This document shows positions 1 to 8,074 of a DNA stretch of 20,150 bases, piece after piece; the first letter of the stretch is position 1, and each line of letters opens with the position of its first letter. A program made the position numbers and the translations under genes. Source of the stretch: Dehalococcoidia bacterium. GTDB taxonomy: Bacteria; Chloroflexota; Dehalococcoidia; SZUA-161; SpSt-899. A model generated the notes under the pieces. The model saw only the letters and a list, made by a program, of their open reading frames with translations. It was not told where the DNA came from and did no database searches. The DNA lies in NCBI GenBank assembly GCA_023271485.1, contig JALPXT010000012.1, positions 1 to 20,150 of the forward strand, written 5' to 3'.

Positions 1-62
1 GACTCGAACCAGTGACCTCTTGCATGTCAAGCAAGCACTCTAACCATCTGAGCTAACCGCCC
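1..62 (-). tRNA. tRNA-Val (GAC), 3' end cut by the window edge
   Basis: Read on the minus strand, the sequence opens with a 7-base acceptor strand GGGCGGT, T8-A9, a GCTC D-stem, the anticodon stem CTTGC/GCAAG around loop TTGACAT, and a T-arm with TTCGAGTC. The central triplet of the loop is GAC, giving valine. The last part of the T-stem and the 3' acceptor strand lie outside the window. Confidence 0.93.
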
Positions 63-75
63 ATCTACACCTCTG

Positions 76-104
76 ATGATATATCAAGAGGAAGCAGTTG
101 TCAA
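76..104 (-). promoter_or_regulatory. sigma-70-type promoter of tRNA-Val
   Basis: On the minus strand TTGACA (99-104) and TATCAT (76-81) are separated by 17 bases, placing the transcription start a few bases before the tRNA 5' end at 62. A second TTGACA overlaps just upstream, because the TTGACAA motif is duplicated. Confidence 0.65.
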
Positions 105-152
105 TTGTCAATTCCCTTGCCTGATCTCCCCCTGTTTCCGATCTTTGCCGTC

Positions 153-181
153 TTGACAAGGCCCATATATTGTGCTATATT
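153..181 (+). promoter_or_regulatory. sigma-70-type promoter of the nrdR-nrdJ-ruv run
   Basis: TTGACA (153-158) and TATATT (176-181) are separated by exactly 17 bases. The predicted start near 188 lies 24 bases before the nrdR ATG. A NrdR-box-like palindrome occupies the spacer, so a bound repressor would block RNA polymerase. Confidence 0.72.
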
Positions 182-206
182 ACTTAAACCTTACCATATA
201 TGGGGT
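160..206 (+). promoter_or_regulatory. pair of NrdR-box-like operators, 31 bp apart
   Basis: NrdR boxes follow roughly ACACWATATATWGTGT and typically occur in pairs about three helical turns apart. Box 1 (160-175) carries the core ATATATTGTG (165-174); box 2 (191-206) carries ACCATATATGG...GGGT. When aligned on their ATATAT cores (166-ish and 196) the two 16-mers start at 160 and 191, a 31 bp spacing. Box 1 lies between -35 and -10, box 2 covers the start of the transcript. Each box has one weaker arm. The function is inferred from the pattern and from nrdR being the next gene. Confidence 0.65.
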
Positions 207-211
207 AAATT

Positions 212-715
212 ATGTGGTGTCCTTACTGTGGTCATCAGGATTCCCGGGTAACTGACTCTCGCAGTGTGCGTCAAAGCATACGGCGCCGGCGTCGGTGCCT
301 GGAATGCGGGGCTCGTTTCACCACCCAGGAGCGGGTAGAGAACGCTAATGCGGTCATCGTCAAGAAGGACCGGCGGCGAGAGAGATTCAGCCGGGAGAAA
401 CTCCTCCGTGGCATCGTCAGAGCCTGCGAGAAGCGTCCCCTCCCCACCGGGGCGATGGAGAAGCTGGTGGACGATATCGAGGCGGAGCTGCACCGCATGG
501 GCAAGAGCGAGATACCCAGTTCGGCGGTCGGGGAGATGGTTATGGAGCGGCTGCTGGAGTTGGATCATATTGCCTATATCCGATTCGCCAGCGTCTATCG
601 GGCATTTGCCGATATCGGGAGCTTGAAAAAGGAGGTAGACACCCTCGCGGCCAGGCATGAGATCGCCGGCCAGTTGCCCCTCATGTCCAGGAGTAACGAT
701 TCTTCGACAGGATAG
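212..715 (+). CDS. nrdR: NrdR, ATP-cone and zinc-ribbon repressor of ribonucleotide reductase
   Basis: The 167-residue protein begins in the NrdR manner (MWCPYCG). The zinc ribbon is formed by C3, C6, C29 and C32, followed by the conserved RFTTQERVE stretch. Residues about 49-139 form the ATP-cone, starting with VIVKKD and ending with the YIRFASVYRAF signature. NrdR senses ATP versus dATP through the cone and represses ribonucleotide reductase genes. The length is close to the family norm, with a short C-terminal tail. GGGGT at 202-206 is the only ribosome-binding candidate, and it lies inside the second NrdR box. nrdJ, its expected target, begins 14 bases downstream, so this repressor probably controls its own operon. 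Confidence 0.96.
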   Translation: MWCPYCGHQDSRVTDSRSVRQSIRRRRRCLECGARFTTQERVENANAVIVKKDRRRERFSREKLLRGIVRACEKRPLPTGAMEKLVDDIEAELHRMGKSEIPSSAVGEMVMERLLELDHIAYIRFASVYRAFADIGSLKKEVDTLAARHEIAGQLPLMSRSNDSSTG

Positions 716-729
716 CCGAGGGTAGTATC

Positions 730-3339
730 ATGGTTGTAAGACAAAGTGGAAAAGACAATCTCACCGACCGCCAACTGAAGAACAAGATTGCTCGGGCAGT
801 TTTTGCGGCTGCTGAATCCACCGGCATCGCTGACAGGGGTTTACTGGAACAACTTGCCCAACAGGTGATCGAGCGGCTGGAGCGGATTCAACCTCTACCG
901 GGGATGGAGGACCTGGTGCCGGACGAGATCAAAGGTCGTAAGATCTCGGAGGCGGAGATCCAGGCTAAGGTGAGGGAAGTTCTCTCCGGGATCCCCAAGA
1001 CGAGAAAGAAGAAAGAATCCTCATCGAAGCCCGCGCCAGACAAGCCTGCGCAGGCAGGGGTTCAGGCGCAAGGTCGTCCTGCCGAATCCCGATCAGGGGT
1101 CATTGAAATCGCCCCTAATGCTATGGTGGTGCTGGAGCGAAGGTATCTCAGAAAGGATAAGGATGGACAGGTTGTTGAATCGCCGGAGGAATTGTTCCGC
1201 CGGGTGGCCCGTCATATTGCCTCTGCCGAGGAGATGTACGACCCCCAGGCTGATATTCGTTCGTGGGAAGAGAAATTCTACCGGATAATGGCCGATCTGG
1301 AATTCCTGCCCAATTCCCCCACTCTGATGAACGCCGGCCGTGAGCTGGGGCAGCTCTCCGCATGCTTCGTTCTGCCGGTAGAGGATTCCATGGAATCGAT
1401 CTTCGATGCGGTAAAATATACCGCTCTCATCCATAAGAGCGGCGGCGGCACCGGGTTCTCTTTCTCCCGGCTGCGGCCGGAGAGGGATCGAGTGGGCTCC
1501 ACCGGTGGTGTTGCCAGTGGCCCGGTTTCCTTCATGCGGGCATTTGATGCGGCTACGGATGTCATCAAGCAGGGCGGGATGCGACGCGGCGCTAATATGG
1601 CGATCCTGAACGTAGACCACCCCGATATTATGAGTTTTATAACGTGCAAGGAGAATCACGACGTCCTCAGCAATTTCAACATCTCGGTGGCGGTTACTGA
1701 GTCCTTTATGAAAGCCGTGGAGCAGGGTGCAGACTATGATCTCATCAATCCCCGGACGCAGGAGGTCGCCGGCCGGCTAAATGCCCGGGAAGTATTTGAC
1801 AAAATGGTGGATATGGCCTGGCGAAATGGCGACCCGGGGCTGGTTTTCCTGGACCGCATCAACAGGGATAACCCCACCCCGCACCTCGGTTCAATCGAAA
1901 GCACCAATCCTTGCGGCGAACAGCCGCTTCTCTCCTATGAGAGCTGCAATCTCGGCTCCATTAATCTTTCCAGGATGATCGGCGAAGAGGATGGGGTCCC
2001 AGCTATTGATTGGGAAAAGCTCGCCCGGGTCGTGAAAACGGCCGTCAGATTCCTGGACAATGTCATCGATATGAACAAGTTTCCGCTTCCGGAGATAGAG
2101 GAGACGACTAAGTCCACCCGCAAGATCGGACTGGGGGTGATGGCTTTTGCTGATATGCTGATGCGACTGGGAATCCCTTACGACAGCCAGGAGGCACTCA
2201 AGACCGGCAAGAGCATCATGGAATTCGTTGAGAAGGAAGCTACCGCCGCCTCGGTGGAGCTGGCCAGGGAGAGAGGCGTTTTCCCCGCTTTCGAGGGCAG
2301 CATCTACGACAAACGCAAAGCCCCGAGGGTGAGGAATGCCACCCGGACTACCATTGCCCCCACCGGTACGCTCAGCATTATCGCTAACTGCTCCAGCGGC
2401 ATCGAGCCCCTTTTCGCGCTGAGTTACTCCCGCAACATATTGGACGGTAACAAACTGGTGGAAGTAAACCCCCTCTTTGAGGAGATCGCCAAGAAGGAGG
2501 GGATTTTAAGCGATGAACTCATGAAAGCCCTGGCAGAGCAAGGCAAGGTTCGGGGCATAGAAGGAATACCGGAATGGGTGCAGCAGGTTTTCGTTACCTC
2601 CCATGATATCAGCCCCGAGTGGCACGTCAGGATGCAGGCTGCCTTCCAGAGACATACCAACAACGCTGTCTCCAAGACCATAAACTTCCCGCACGAGGCC
2701 ACCAGGGAGGATGTGGCCAGGGCATATATGCTGGCTTACAAAGAGGGATGCAAGGGCATCACTATCTATCGGGACCGGAGCCGGGAAGCTCAGGTCCTGG
2801 CTATTGGGAAGGAGAAGCGACCGGAAGAAAAGGGAATGGTACCCCGCCAAAGGCCGGACGCCACATTTGGTGTAACAGAGAAGATGACCACCGGCTGCGG
2901 CAATCTCTATATCACGGTGAACTTCGATGAGCGGGGAATCTGTGAGGTGTTTACCAGCCTGGGCAAGTCCGGGGGTTGTGCGTCGGCACAGCTCGAGGCT
3001 ATCAGCAGGCTGATCTCTATGTCGCTGCGGGCAGGGTTGAGTGTGGAATCCCTGGTAAAACACATAAAGGGAATCAGATGTCCGTCCATTGCCTGGGACA
3101 GGGGTCGTGCGGTGCTCTCCTGTGCGGATGCTATTGGTACGGTGCTGGAGCGCCATCTCAACAATGGCCCTCCACAGAATAGTGCCGGTGGTCCTGAGAT
3201 GGTGGGTACCGATAGCGGGGGGATGCCTGTGAAGCCGGGAAGCTTTATGGGAGGGCAGTGCCCCGATTGTGGCGGCCTTCTGGTCTATCAGGAGGGATGT
3301 CACATCTGTTATGGTTGCGGGTATACTAAGTGCAGTTAG
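730..3339 (+). CDS. nrdJ: adenosylcobalamin-dependent (class II) ribonucleotide reductase
   Basis: At 869 residues this is a full class II reductase, which reduces ribonucleotides to deoxyribonucleotides with coenzyme B12 as radical source and works with or without oxygen. Active-site motif N393-P-C395-G-E397 supplies the thiyl radical cysteine and its two partners; C212 (LSACF) and C406 (ESCNLGS) fit the redox pair; TTIAPTG lies at 540-546. The C-terminus is a cysteine-rich zinc-ribbon tail (C844, C847, C857, C860, C863, C868) that would re-reduce the active site. Residues about 8-90 are helical and resemble an ATP-cone but lack the usual V-x-K-R-D-G opening; a charged, proline-rich linker (about 93-125) joins them to the catalytic barrel. 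GAGGGTAG precedes the ATG. Confidence 0.96.
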   Translation: MVVRQSGKDNLTDRQLKNKIARAVFAAAESTGIADRGLLEQLAQQVIERLERIQPLPGMEDLVPDEIKGRKISEAEIQAKVREVLSGIPKTRKKKESSSKPAPDKPAQAGVQAQGRPAESRSGVIEIAPNAMVVLERRYLRKDKDGQVVESPEELFRRVARHIASAEEMYDPQADIRSWEEKFYRIMADLEFLPNSPTLMNAGRELGQLSACFVLPVEDSMESIFDAVKYTALIHKSGGGTGFSFSRLRPERDRVGSTGGVASGPVSFMRAFDAATDVIKQGGMRRGANMAILNVDHPDIMSFITCKENHDVLSNFNISVAVTESFMKAVEQGADYDLINPRTQEVAGRLNAREVFDKMVDMAWRNGDPGLVFLDRINRDNPTPHLGSIESTNPCGEQPLLSYESCNLGSINLSRMIGEEDGVPAIDWEKLARVVKTAVRFLDNVIDMNKFPLPEIEETTKSTRKIGLGVMAFADMLMRLGIPYDSQEALKTGKSIMEFVEKEATAASVELARERGVFPAFEGSIYDKRKAPRVRNATRTTIAPTGTLSIIANCSSGIEPLFALSYSRNILDGNKLVEVNPLFEEIAKKEGILSDELMKALAEQGKVRGIEGIPEWVQQVFVTSHDISPEWHVRMQAAFQRHTNNAVSKTINFPHEATREDVARAYMLAYKEGCKGITIYRDRSREAQVLAIGKEKRPEEKGMVPRQRPDATFGVTEKMTTGCGNLYITVNFDERGICEVFTSLGKSGGCASAQLEAISRLISMSLRAGLSVESLVKHIKGIRCPSIAWDRGRAVLSCADAIGTVLERHLNNGPPQNSAGGPEMVGTDSGGMPVKPGSFMGGQCPDCGGLLVYQEGCHICYGCGYTKCS

Positions 3340-3347
3340 GGCGATAA

Positions 3348-3905
3348 ATGAGAATCCTCGGCATTGACCCCGGACTGAATACTACCGGCTACGGCGTTAT
3401 CGAGATATCTGATCGCGAGATCTCCCTGCTGGAAGGTGGCGTGATCCGCGCCGCTTCCGCTAATGATGCGCTGGAGGTGAGATTGTCCTTGCTTTACGAT
3501 GGTATAATTGATGTGCTGGGGCGGTTTAGTCCGCAAGCCATGGCGTTGGAAGAGCTTTACTCCCACTACGAACACCCCGCTACGGCGATATTGATGGGGC
3601 ACGCCAGGGGCGTCATTTGCCTGGCGGCGGCCAGGAGCATGGTTCCGGTTTTCAGCTATGCCGCTACCCAGATCAAGTCAGCCCTGACCGGAAGCGGTCG
3701 CGCCTCGAAGGTGCAGATGCAGCAGGCGATTGCCGCCAGGCTCCGACTCAAGGAACTGCCACAGCCTCACGACATAGCCGATGCGTTAGCAGTAGCGATA
3801 TGCCATCACTGGATAGCAGCCAGCCCGATCATGGCTGCGGTAAGGGCCGGTCAATGTGTCACCCCAAAAGGTCACCCGCGCAGGATAGGGAGGACAAGGA
3901 AATGA
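3348..3905 (+). CDS. ruvC: RuvC, Holliday junction resolvase
   Basis: The 185-residue product starts MRILGIDPG. The RuvC catalytic acids are present: D7, E68 (in ALEELY), D142 and D145 (in HDIADALAVA). The enzyme cuts four-way junctions symmetrically after RuvAB branch migration. Length is slightly above the usual 160-175 because of a basic C-terminal tail. It begins 8 bases after nrdJ and overlaps ruvA by the four bases ATGA, so the genes are very likely cotranscribed and translationally coupled. Confidence 0.96.
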   Translation: MRILGIDPGLNTTGYGVIEISDREISLLEGGVIRAASANDALEVRLSLLYDGIIDVLGRFSPQAMALEELYSHYEHPATAILMGHARGVICLAAARSMVPVFSYAATQIKSALTGSGRASKVQMQQAIAARLRLKELPQPHDIADALAVAICHHWIAASPIMAAVRAGQCVTPKGHPRRIGRTRK

Positions 3906-4540
3906 TCTCCTACATCAAGGGAACCATCAGAGGCATCGATAACGAAACCTCAAAGGTAGTAGTGGATGTGAACGGGGTGGGGTATGAAGTGCTGCTCCCC
4001 CTGTTTGTCATGCGATCCCTCACCGATCGAGGCAAAGAAGAGGGAGAGGAGATCGCTCTTCAGATTTACTATCATGTCTCCGAGAGGCAGCCCCGGCCGG
4101 TTCTGGTCGGTTTCAACAACGACTTCGAGCGGCGGTTCTTCGAGAAGCTGATCGCCGTTGAGGATATCGGCCCATCGAAGGCGGCCCGGGCATTCGTGTT
4201 CTCAGTATCCACGGTAGCCAACGCTATTGAGAGCGGGGATGCGCAGGTTCTCCAGAGAATGCCTGGGATCGGATCGAGGACCGCCCAGAAGATCATCGCC
4301 ACGCTCAAGGAAAAGGTTGCCGAGTTTGCCCTGCTCAAGGATGAGGGCTACGACAGTATGCCGGCAGTGGCCAGGAAGGACATTAAAGACGAGGCCGTCG
4401 AGGTGCTGGCAGGTCTGGGGTATAAGCGCGCTGATGCCAAGCTAAAGGTCGAGGAGGCTCTGGGGCAGAATCCCGGGTTAACGGATGCCGAGGGACTTAT
4501 TCGTGAGGTATTCCGGGCGGAGAGAAAATGGATAGCATGA
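3902..4540 (+). CDS. ruvA: RuvA, Holliday junction-binding subunit
   Basis: The 212-residue protein begins MISYIKGTIRG. The N-terminal OB fold includes GVGYEVLLP; two helix-hairpin-helix motifs follow (LIAVEDIGPSKA and LQRMPGIGSRTAQKI), then the flexible linker and the small C-terminal domain that contacts RuvB (EAVEVLAGLGYKRADA). The open frame extends far upstream inside ruvC, but homology starts at the ATG overlapping the ruvC stop, so that start is chosen. RuvA tetramers hold the junction in a square-planar form for the RuvB motors. The 3' end overlaps ruvB by 13 bases. Confidence 0.95.
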   Translation: MISYIKGTIRGIDNETSKVVVDVNGVGYEVLLPLFVMRSLTDRGKEEGEEIALQIYYHVSERQPRPVLVGFNNDFERRFFEKLIAVEDIGPSKAARAFVFSVSTVANAIESGDAQVLQRMPGIGSRTAQKIIATLKEKVAEFALLKDEGYDSMPAVARKDIKDEAVEVLAGLGYKRADAKLKVEEALGQNPGLTDAEGLIREVFRAERKWIA

Positions 4541-5586
4541 GCCGCAACCCATCGAGCCGGGGCACAGCTAAGGAAGGAGCAGAGGTCTTCAAGGAGCAGG
4601 ATGAGGAGGCGCGCTTTATCTGGAACCTTCGCCCCCGGACTCTGGATGAGTATATCGGGCAGCGAGAGGTGGTGGACAGCCTTGTAATTGCCCTCACGGC
4701 GGCTCGGAACCGGGGTGAACCAATAGACCACATCCTCTTTCATGGTCCACCAGGGCTGGGTAAAACCACTCTGGCTCACATCATCGCCGGCGAGATGCAG
4801 TCAAGGATCATCCATACCGCTGGACCTGCGCTGGAGAAGCCGGTTGATATCGTGGGCATCCTATCCAACCTCGATACCGGTGAGGTGTTATTCATCGATG
4901 AGATTCACCGGCTCTCTCGTACCATTGAAGAGTATCTGTATTCGGCGATGGAGGACTTCGAGGTAAATTTCATCTATGGCAAAGGGGCTTTCGCCAGGAC
5001 GCTTCCCTATCAACTGAAGCACTTCACCCTCGTGGGGGCAACGACGCGGGCCGGCCTGCTGACTCCACCGCTGCGCGATCGCTTCGGAATGATCTATCAT
5101 CTCGACTATTATGCTCCCGAGGAGTTGGCCAGGGTAGTGAAGAGATCGGCCCGTATTCTGGGGGTTCGCCTGGATGAAGAGGGGTCGATGGAGATCGCGC
5201 GGCGCTCCCGGGGAACACCGCGGATTGCCAATCGGTTGCTCCGCCGGGTCAGGGACTATGCGGAGGTGACTGCCGATGGGAAGATCACTCAGGCGCTCGC
5301 CGACGAGGCGCTGACCAGGGAAGGTGTTGACCGCGCCGGATTGGACCGGCTTGACCGGCTGTATCTGACCACCATTCTGGAGAATTACCGCGGCGGTCCG
5401 GTCGGGGTCGAAGCCCTGGCAGCTACGTTGAACGAGGAGACGAATACCCTGGTTGATGTCGTCGAGCCATTTCTCCTGAAGGTGGGGTTTGTGATTCGAA
5501 CCCCGGCGGGGAGGAGAGTTGGGGAGCCGGCACGAGCCCATCTGGGCCAGGCTGGAAATAGCGGTGAGCAGCAGCGGCTGCTGTAG
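4528..5586 (+). CDS. ruvB: RuvB, Holliday junction branch-migration ATPase
   Basis: The 352-residue AAA+ ATPase has Walker A GPPGLGKTT (73-81), Walker B VLFIDE (120-125), the sensor-1 region GATTRAG, the arginine region GTPRIANRLLRRVRD and a C-terminal winged helix (ending near RTPAGRRVGEPARAHLG). RuvB rings drive branch migration of junctions held by RuvA. Two starts are possible, ATG 4528 or ATG 4537; GGCGGAGAG just upstream suits either. This completes a ruvC-ruvA-ruvB set in the common bacterial order. Confidence 0.96.
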   Translation: MDSMSRNPSSRGTAKEGAEVFKEQDEEARFIWNLRPRTLDEYIGQREVVDSLVIALTAARNRGEPIDHILFHGPPGLGKTTLAHIIAGEMQSRIIHTAGPALEKPVDIVGILSNLDTGEVLFIDEIHRLSRTIEEYLYSAMEDFEVNFIYGKGAFARTLPYQLKHFTLVGATTRAGLLTPPLRDRFGMIYHLDYYAPEELARVVKRSARILGVRLDEEGSMEIARRSRGTPRIANRLLRRVRDYAEVTADGKITQALADEALTREGVDRAGLDRLDRLYLTTILENYRGGPVGVEALAATLNEETNTLVDVVEPFLLKVGFVIRTPAGRRVGEPARAHLGQAGNSGEQQRLL

Positions 5587-5612
5587 CACAACGCAGGGAG
5601 GAGTATCTTGTT

Positions 5613-6248
5613 ATGAAGAGAATGACGTCATCATGTGCGGCAGAGATACGAAGTCTGGTGAATGTGGCTTTGGGAAATGAGAAAGCCGACCTGGCCATTG
5701 TCAATGGAGATCTGGTAAATGTCTACACCAGGGAACTCCTCCGGGGTTGGTCGGTGGCCATCAAAGGGGAGCGGATAGCCTATGTAGGGAACGATGCCGG
5801 CCACACCATCGGTCCCCAAACCAGGGTCATCGATGCTTCAGGAAAGACGCTGATTCCCGGCCTCATCGATGGTCACACACATCTGAACTCATTTTATAGC
5901 CTGGGAGAGTTTCTCCAATATGCCATGCGAGGCGGCACTACCACCATCGTCACCGAAACAATGGAGATCGCCTTCCCGCTCGGCTATGAGGGTATCACCG
6001 AGTTTCTGGAATCGGCTAAGGATCAGCCGATAAAGATATTCGCCACCGCCCCTCCCATGGTCACCATAAGTCCGGCGACTGAGGCACGTGCGATGGATTC
6101 TGAGACGCTACGGAAACTCCTGGAACGTGAGGAAATCCTTGGCCTGGGTGAGACATATTGGGCGAGCGTTATCAGGGGCAATGACCGAATCATCGGCCTG
6201 ATCGCCGAAACGATGGCAACGGGCAAGAAGATTTTAGTTAGTGCCTGA
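5613..6248 (+). pseudogene. 5' remnant of an adenine deaminase-like amidohydrolase gene
   Basis: The reading frame gives 211 residues where adenine deaminases of the Ade family have roughly 550-600. The N-terminal part is well preserved: KADLAIVNGDLVNVYT, VIDASGKTLIPGLIDGHTH with metal ligands H88 and H90, GGTTTIV, and GLGET. Matching sequence continues to KKILV, where the family would continue into the next histidine motif; instead the frame reads two more codons and stops. The remaining metal ligands and the C-terminal domain are missing, so deaminase activity is not expected. A good ribosome binding site (GGGAGGAG, 5596-5603) remains, and the gene follows ruvB by 26 bases. The break lies within about 10 bases of the purH stop. 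A short protein may still be made. Confidence 0.75.
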
Positions 6249-7776
6249 AGTGCCTTACCCCGGTGAAGACCATCGCCAGATCGTAACTGTCGGCTAGCTC
6301 GATGACCTCAGCATCGCGTACCGAGCCGCCGGGTTGTACCATGGCAGTAGCACCACCTTTAGCTCCTATCTCCAGTGTGTCTGGGAAGGGGAGCATGGCA
6401 TCGGAGGCCATCACGCTTCCCTTCGCCTCTGGCCCAGCCTTCTTCAGGGCGAGTTCCGCGCTATCCACCCGGCTTGGCTGTCCAGCACCCATTCCCAGAA
6501 GCGTGGTGCCTTTGGCGAGTACGATGGCATTGGACTTAACATGCTTGGCCACCTTCCACGCAAAGGTGAGGCTTCCCATCTCTTCGGGGGTTGGTTCCCG
6601 CCTGGTCGCCACTCGCCAGCTTTTCGGGTCTTCGGCAAGAATGTCCGGCGTCTGTACCAGGAGCCCGCCACCGACACGGCGAAAGTCGAGTGAGCCGGCC
6701 GGCACTGCTGCCTCCATCCGGCCCATATCCAGTATCCGCAGGTCCTTCCTGGTTTTGAGCGCTTCCACGGCGTCGGACTCATACCCGGGCGCGATGACTA
6801 TCTCATAGAAGGTCTTGATGATCTCGCGGGCGATGGCGAGAGTCAGGGGCCTGTTCACAGCAACGATTCCCCCAAAGGCGGAGACAGGGTCACCGGAGAG
6901 AGCCCGGCGATACGCTTCGGCGAGATCGGGATGGGAGGCCAGCCCGCAGGGATTGGTATGTTTGATGATGGCCACAGTGGGCTCAGAGAACTCAGCAGCC
7001 GCATTCCAGGCAGCATCGGCATCAAGGATGTTGTTAAAGGAAAGCTCCTTCCCCCAGAGCTGCTTTGCGGTGCAGATGTTGTTTTCCTTCACAGCTCCCA
7101 CCCGCTCCTCGCGGTAGAAGGCGGCCGACTGGTGCGGGTTCTCCCCGTATCGGAGATCAAAGCGCTTCTTGATGGCGATGGTCATATCCTCGGGGAAGCC
7201 GTCCTCTCCCTGGAACAGATATTGAGCGATGGCGGTATCGTACGTTGCCACATGCTGGAATGCCTTCTGTGCCAACCTGCGGCGTTCATCCTGGCTCATC
7301 TTGCCGGAGCTCAACCTCTCCAGAATGAGCGGATAATCAGCGGGAGCAACCACCACTATGACGTGAGGGAAATTCTTGGCCGCCGCCCGGATCATGGTAG
7401 GGCCACCGATATCAATATTCTCCAGGGCATCCTGCATGGTGGCATCGGGTTTGGCAACAGTCTGGACGAAGGGATAGAGATTGACGACCACCATATCGAT
7501 GGTGCCGATCCGGCTACCGGCGAGTTCCTCCATGTGGCTGGGGAGATCACGGCGAGCCAGGATTCCACCGTGAACCGCGGGGTGAAGGGTTTTCACCCGG
7601 CCATCGAGGATCTCGGGAAATCCGGTAATGTCGCCGATGCTGCGCACCGGCACGCCGGTTTCGAGGAGCGTTTTCTTCGTTCCCCCGGTGCTGAATATCT
7701 CCACCTGCAGATCCAACAGACCTCTGGCAAAATCAACCAGTCCTGTTTTGTCTGAGACGCTCAAGATAGCTCGCAT
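6238..7776 (-). CDS. purH: bifunctional AICAR transformylase / IMP cyclohydrolase
   Basis: The 512-residue enzyme performs the last two steps of de novo IMP synthesis: formyl transfer to AICAR and ring closure. The N-terminal MGS-like cyclohydrolase domain (about 1-195) begins MRAILSVSDKTGLVDFA and includes STGGTKKTL and DGRVKTLHP. The transformylase domain carries K272-H273-T-N-P-C-G, the catalytic KH pair, and ends in FTGVRHFRH, the usual terminus. GGAGGT (7787-7792) precedes the ATG by 10 bases. It stands alone, converging on the adenine deaminase remnant with an 11-base overlap at the 3' ends. Confidence 0.97.
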   Translation of the reverse strand: MRAILSVSDKTGLVDFARGLLDLQVEIFSTGGTKKTLLETGVPVRSIGDITGFPEILDGRVKTLHPAVHGGILARRDLPSHMEELAGSRIGTIDMVVVNLYPFVQTVAKPDATMQDALENIDIGGPTMIRAAAKNFPHVIVVVAPADYPLILERLSSGKMSQDERRRLAQKAFQHVATYDTAIAQYLFQGEDGFPEDMTIAIKKRFDLRYGENPHQSAAFYREERVGAVKENNICTAKQLWGKELSFNNILDADAAWNAAAEFSEPTVAIIKHTNPCGLASHPDLAEAYRRALSGDPVSAFGGIVAVNRPLTLAIAREIIKTFYEIVIAPGYESDAVEALKTRKDLRILDMGRMEAAVPAGSLDFRRVGGGLLVQTPDILAEDPKSWRVATRREPTPEEMGSLTFAWKVAKHVKSNAIVLAKGTTLLGMGAGQPSRVDSAELALKKAGPEAKGSVMASDAMLPFPDTLEIGAKGGATAMVQPGGSVRDAEVIELADSYDLAMVFTGVRHFRH

Positions 7777-7825
7777 TTCCGGTTACACCTCCGTTTGAAT
7801 CTCCGAAGAGACAATGCCAATTATT

Positions 7826-7855
7826 AGTGTAGCAGGACTCAAATATGAAACGCAA
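7826..7855 (-). promoter_or_regulatory. possible purH promoter
   Basis: On the minus strand TTGCGT (7850-7855) and TACACT (7826-7831) are separated by 18 bases, about 50 bases before the purH start. No purine riboswitch core is recognisable in the leader. Confidence 0.35.
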
Positions 7856-7975
7856 GGGAAACCGGGATGTGCTCCATATCCCTGCCTTCTCAGGGACAAG
7901 GATTTGAGGCATATTGAGCCCGGATTTCGGGTGCTTTCCCGACTATTTGAATAGAAGTCAGGTCGCTAACAGGAC

Positions 7976-8004
7976 TTGACCTTTTTGCGATGTTATGTTA
8001 GAAC
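7976..8004 (+). promoter_or_regulatory. possible promoter of the membrane protein gene
   Basis: TTGACC (7976-7981) is followed after 17 bases by TAGAAC (7999-8004), a weak -10. AAGTC and AGGTC elements just upstream are repeated inverted around the -35 (7956-7981), which might be an operator. The intergenic stretch also holds a TCCCTG/CAGGGA hairpin (7879-7896) and a CCCG/CGGG hairpin near 7920. Confidence 0.3.
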
Positions 8005-8074
8005 TAATAACTAGGGGATAACGTAGGTACCCGCGCAAGTCGTAACTGCTATATCTAAGCACCAGGGGGCAAAA

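Noticed and set aside
7777..8074. Purine riboswitch in the purH leader
   Set aside because: The conserved junction and loop sequences of purine aptamers are not found; only short unrelated hairpins are seen.
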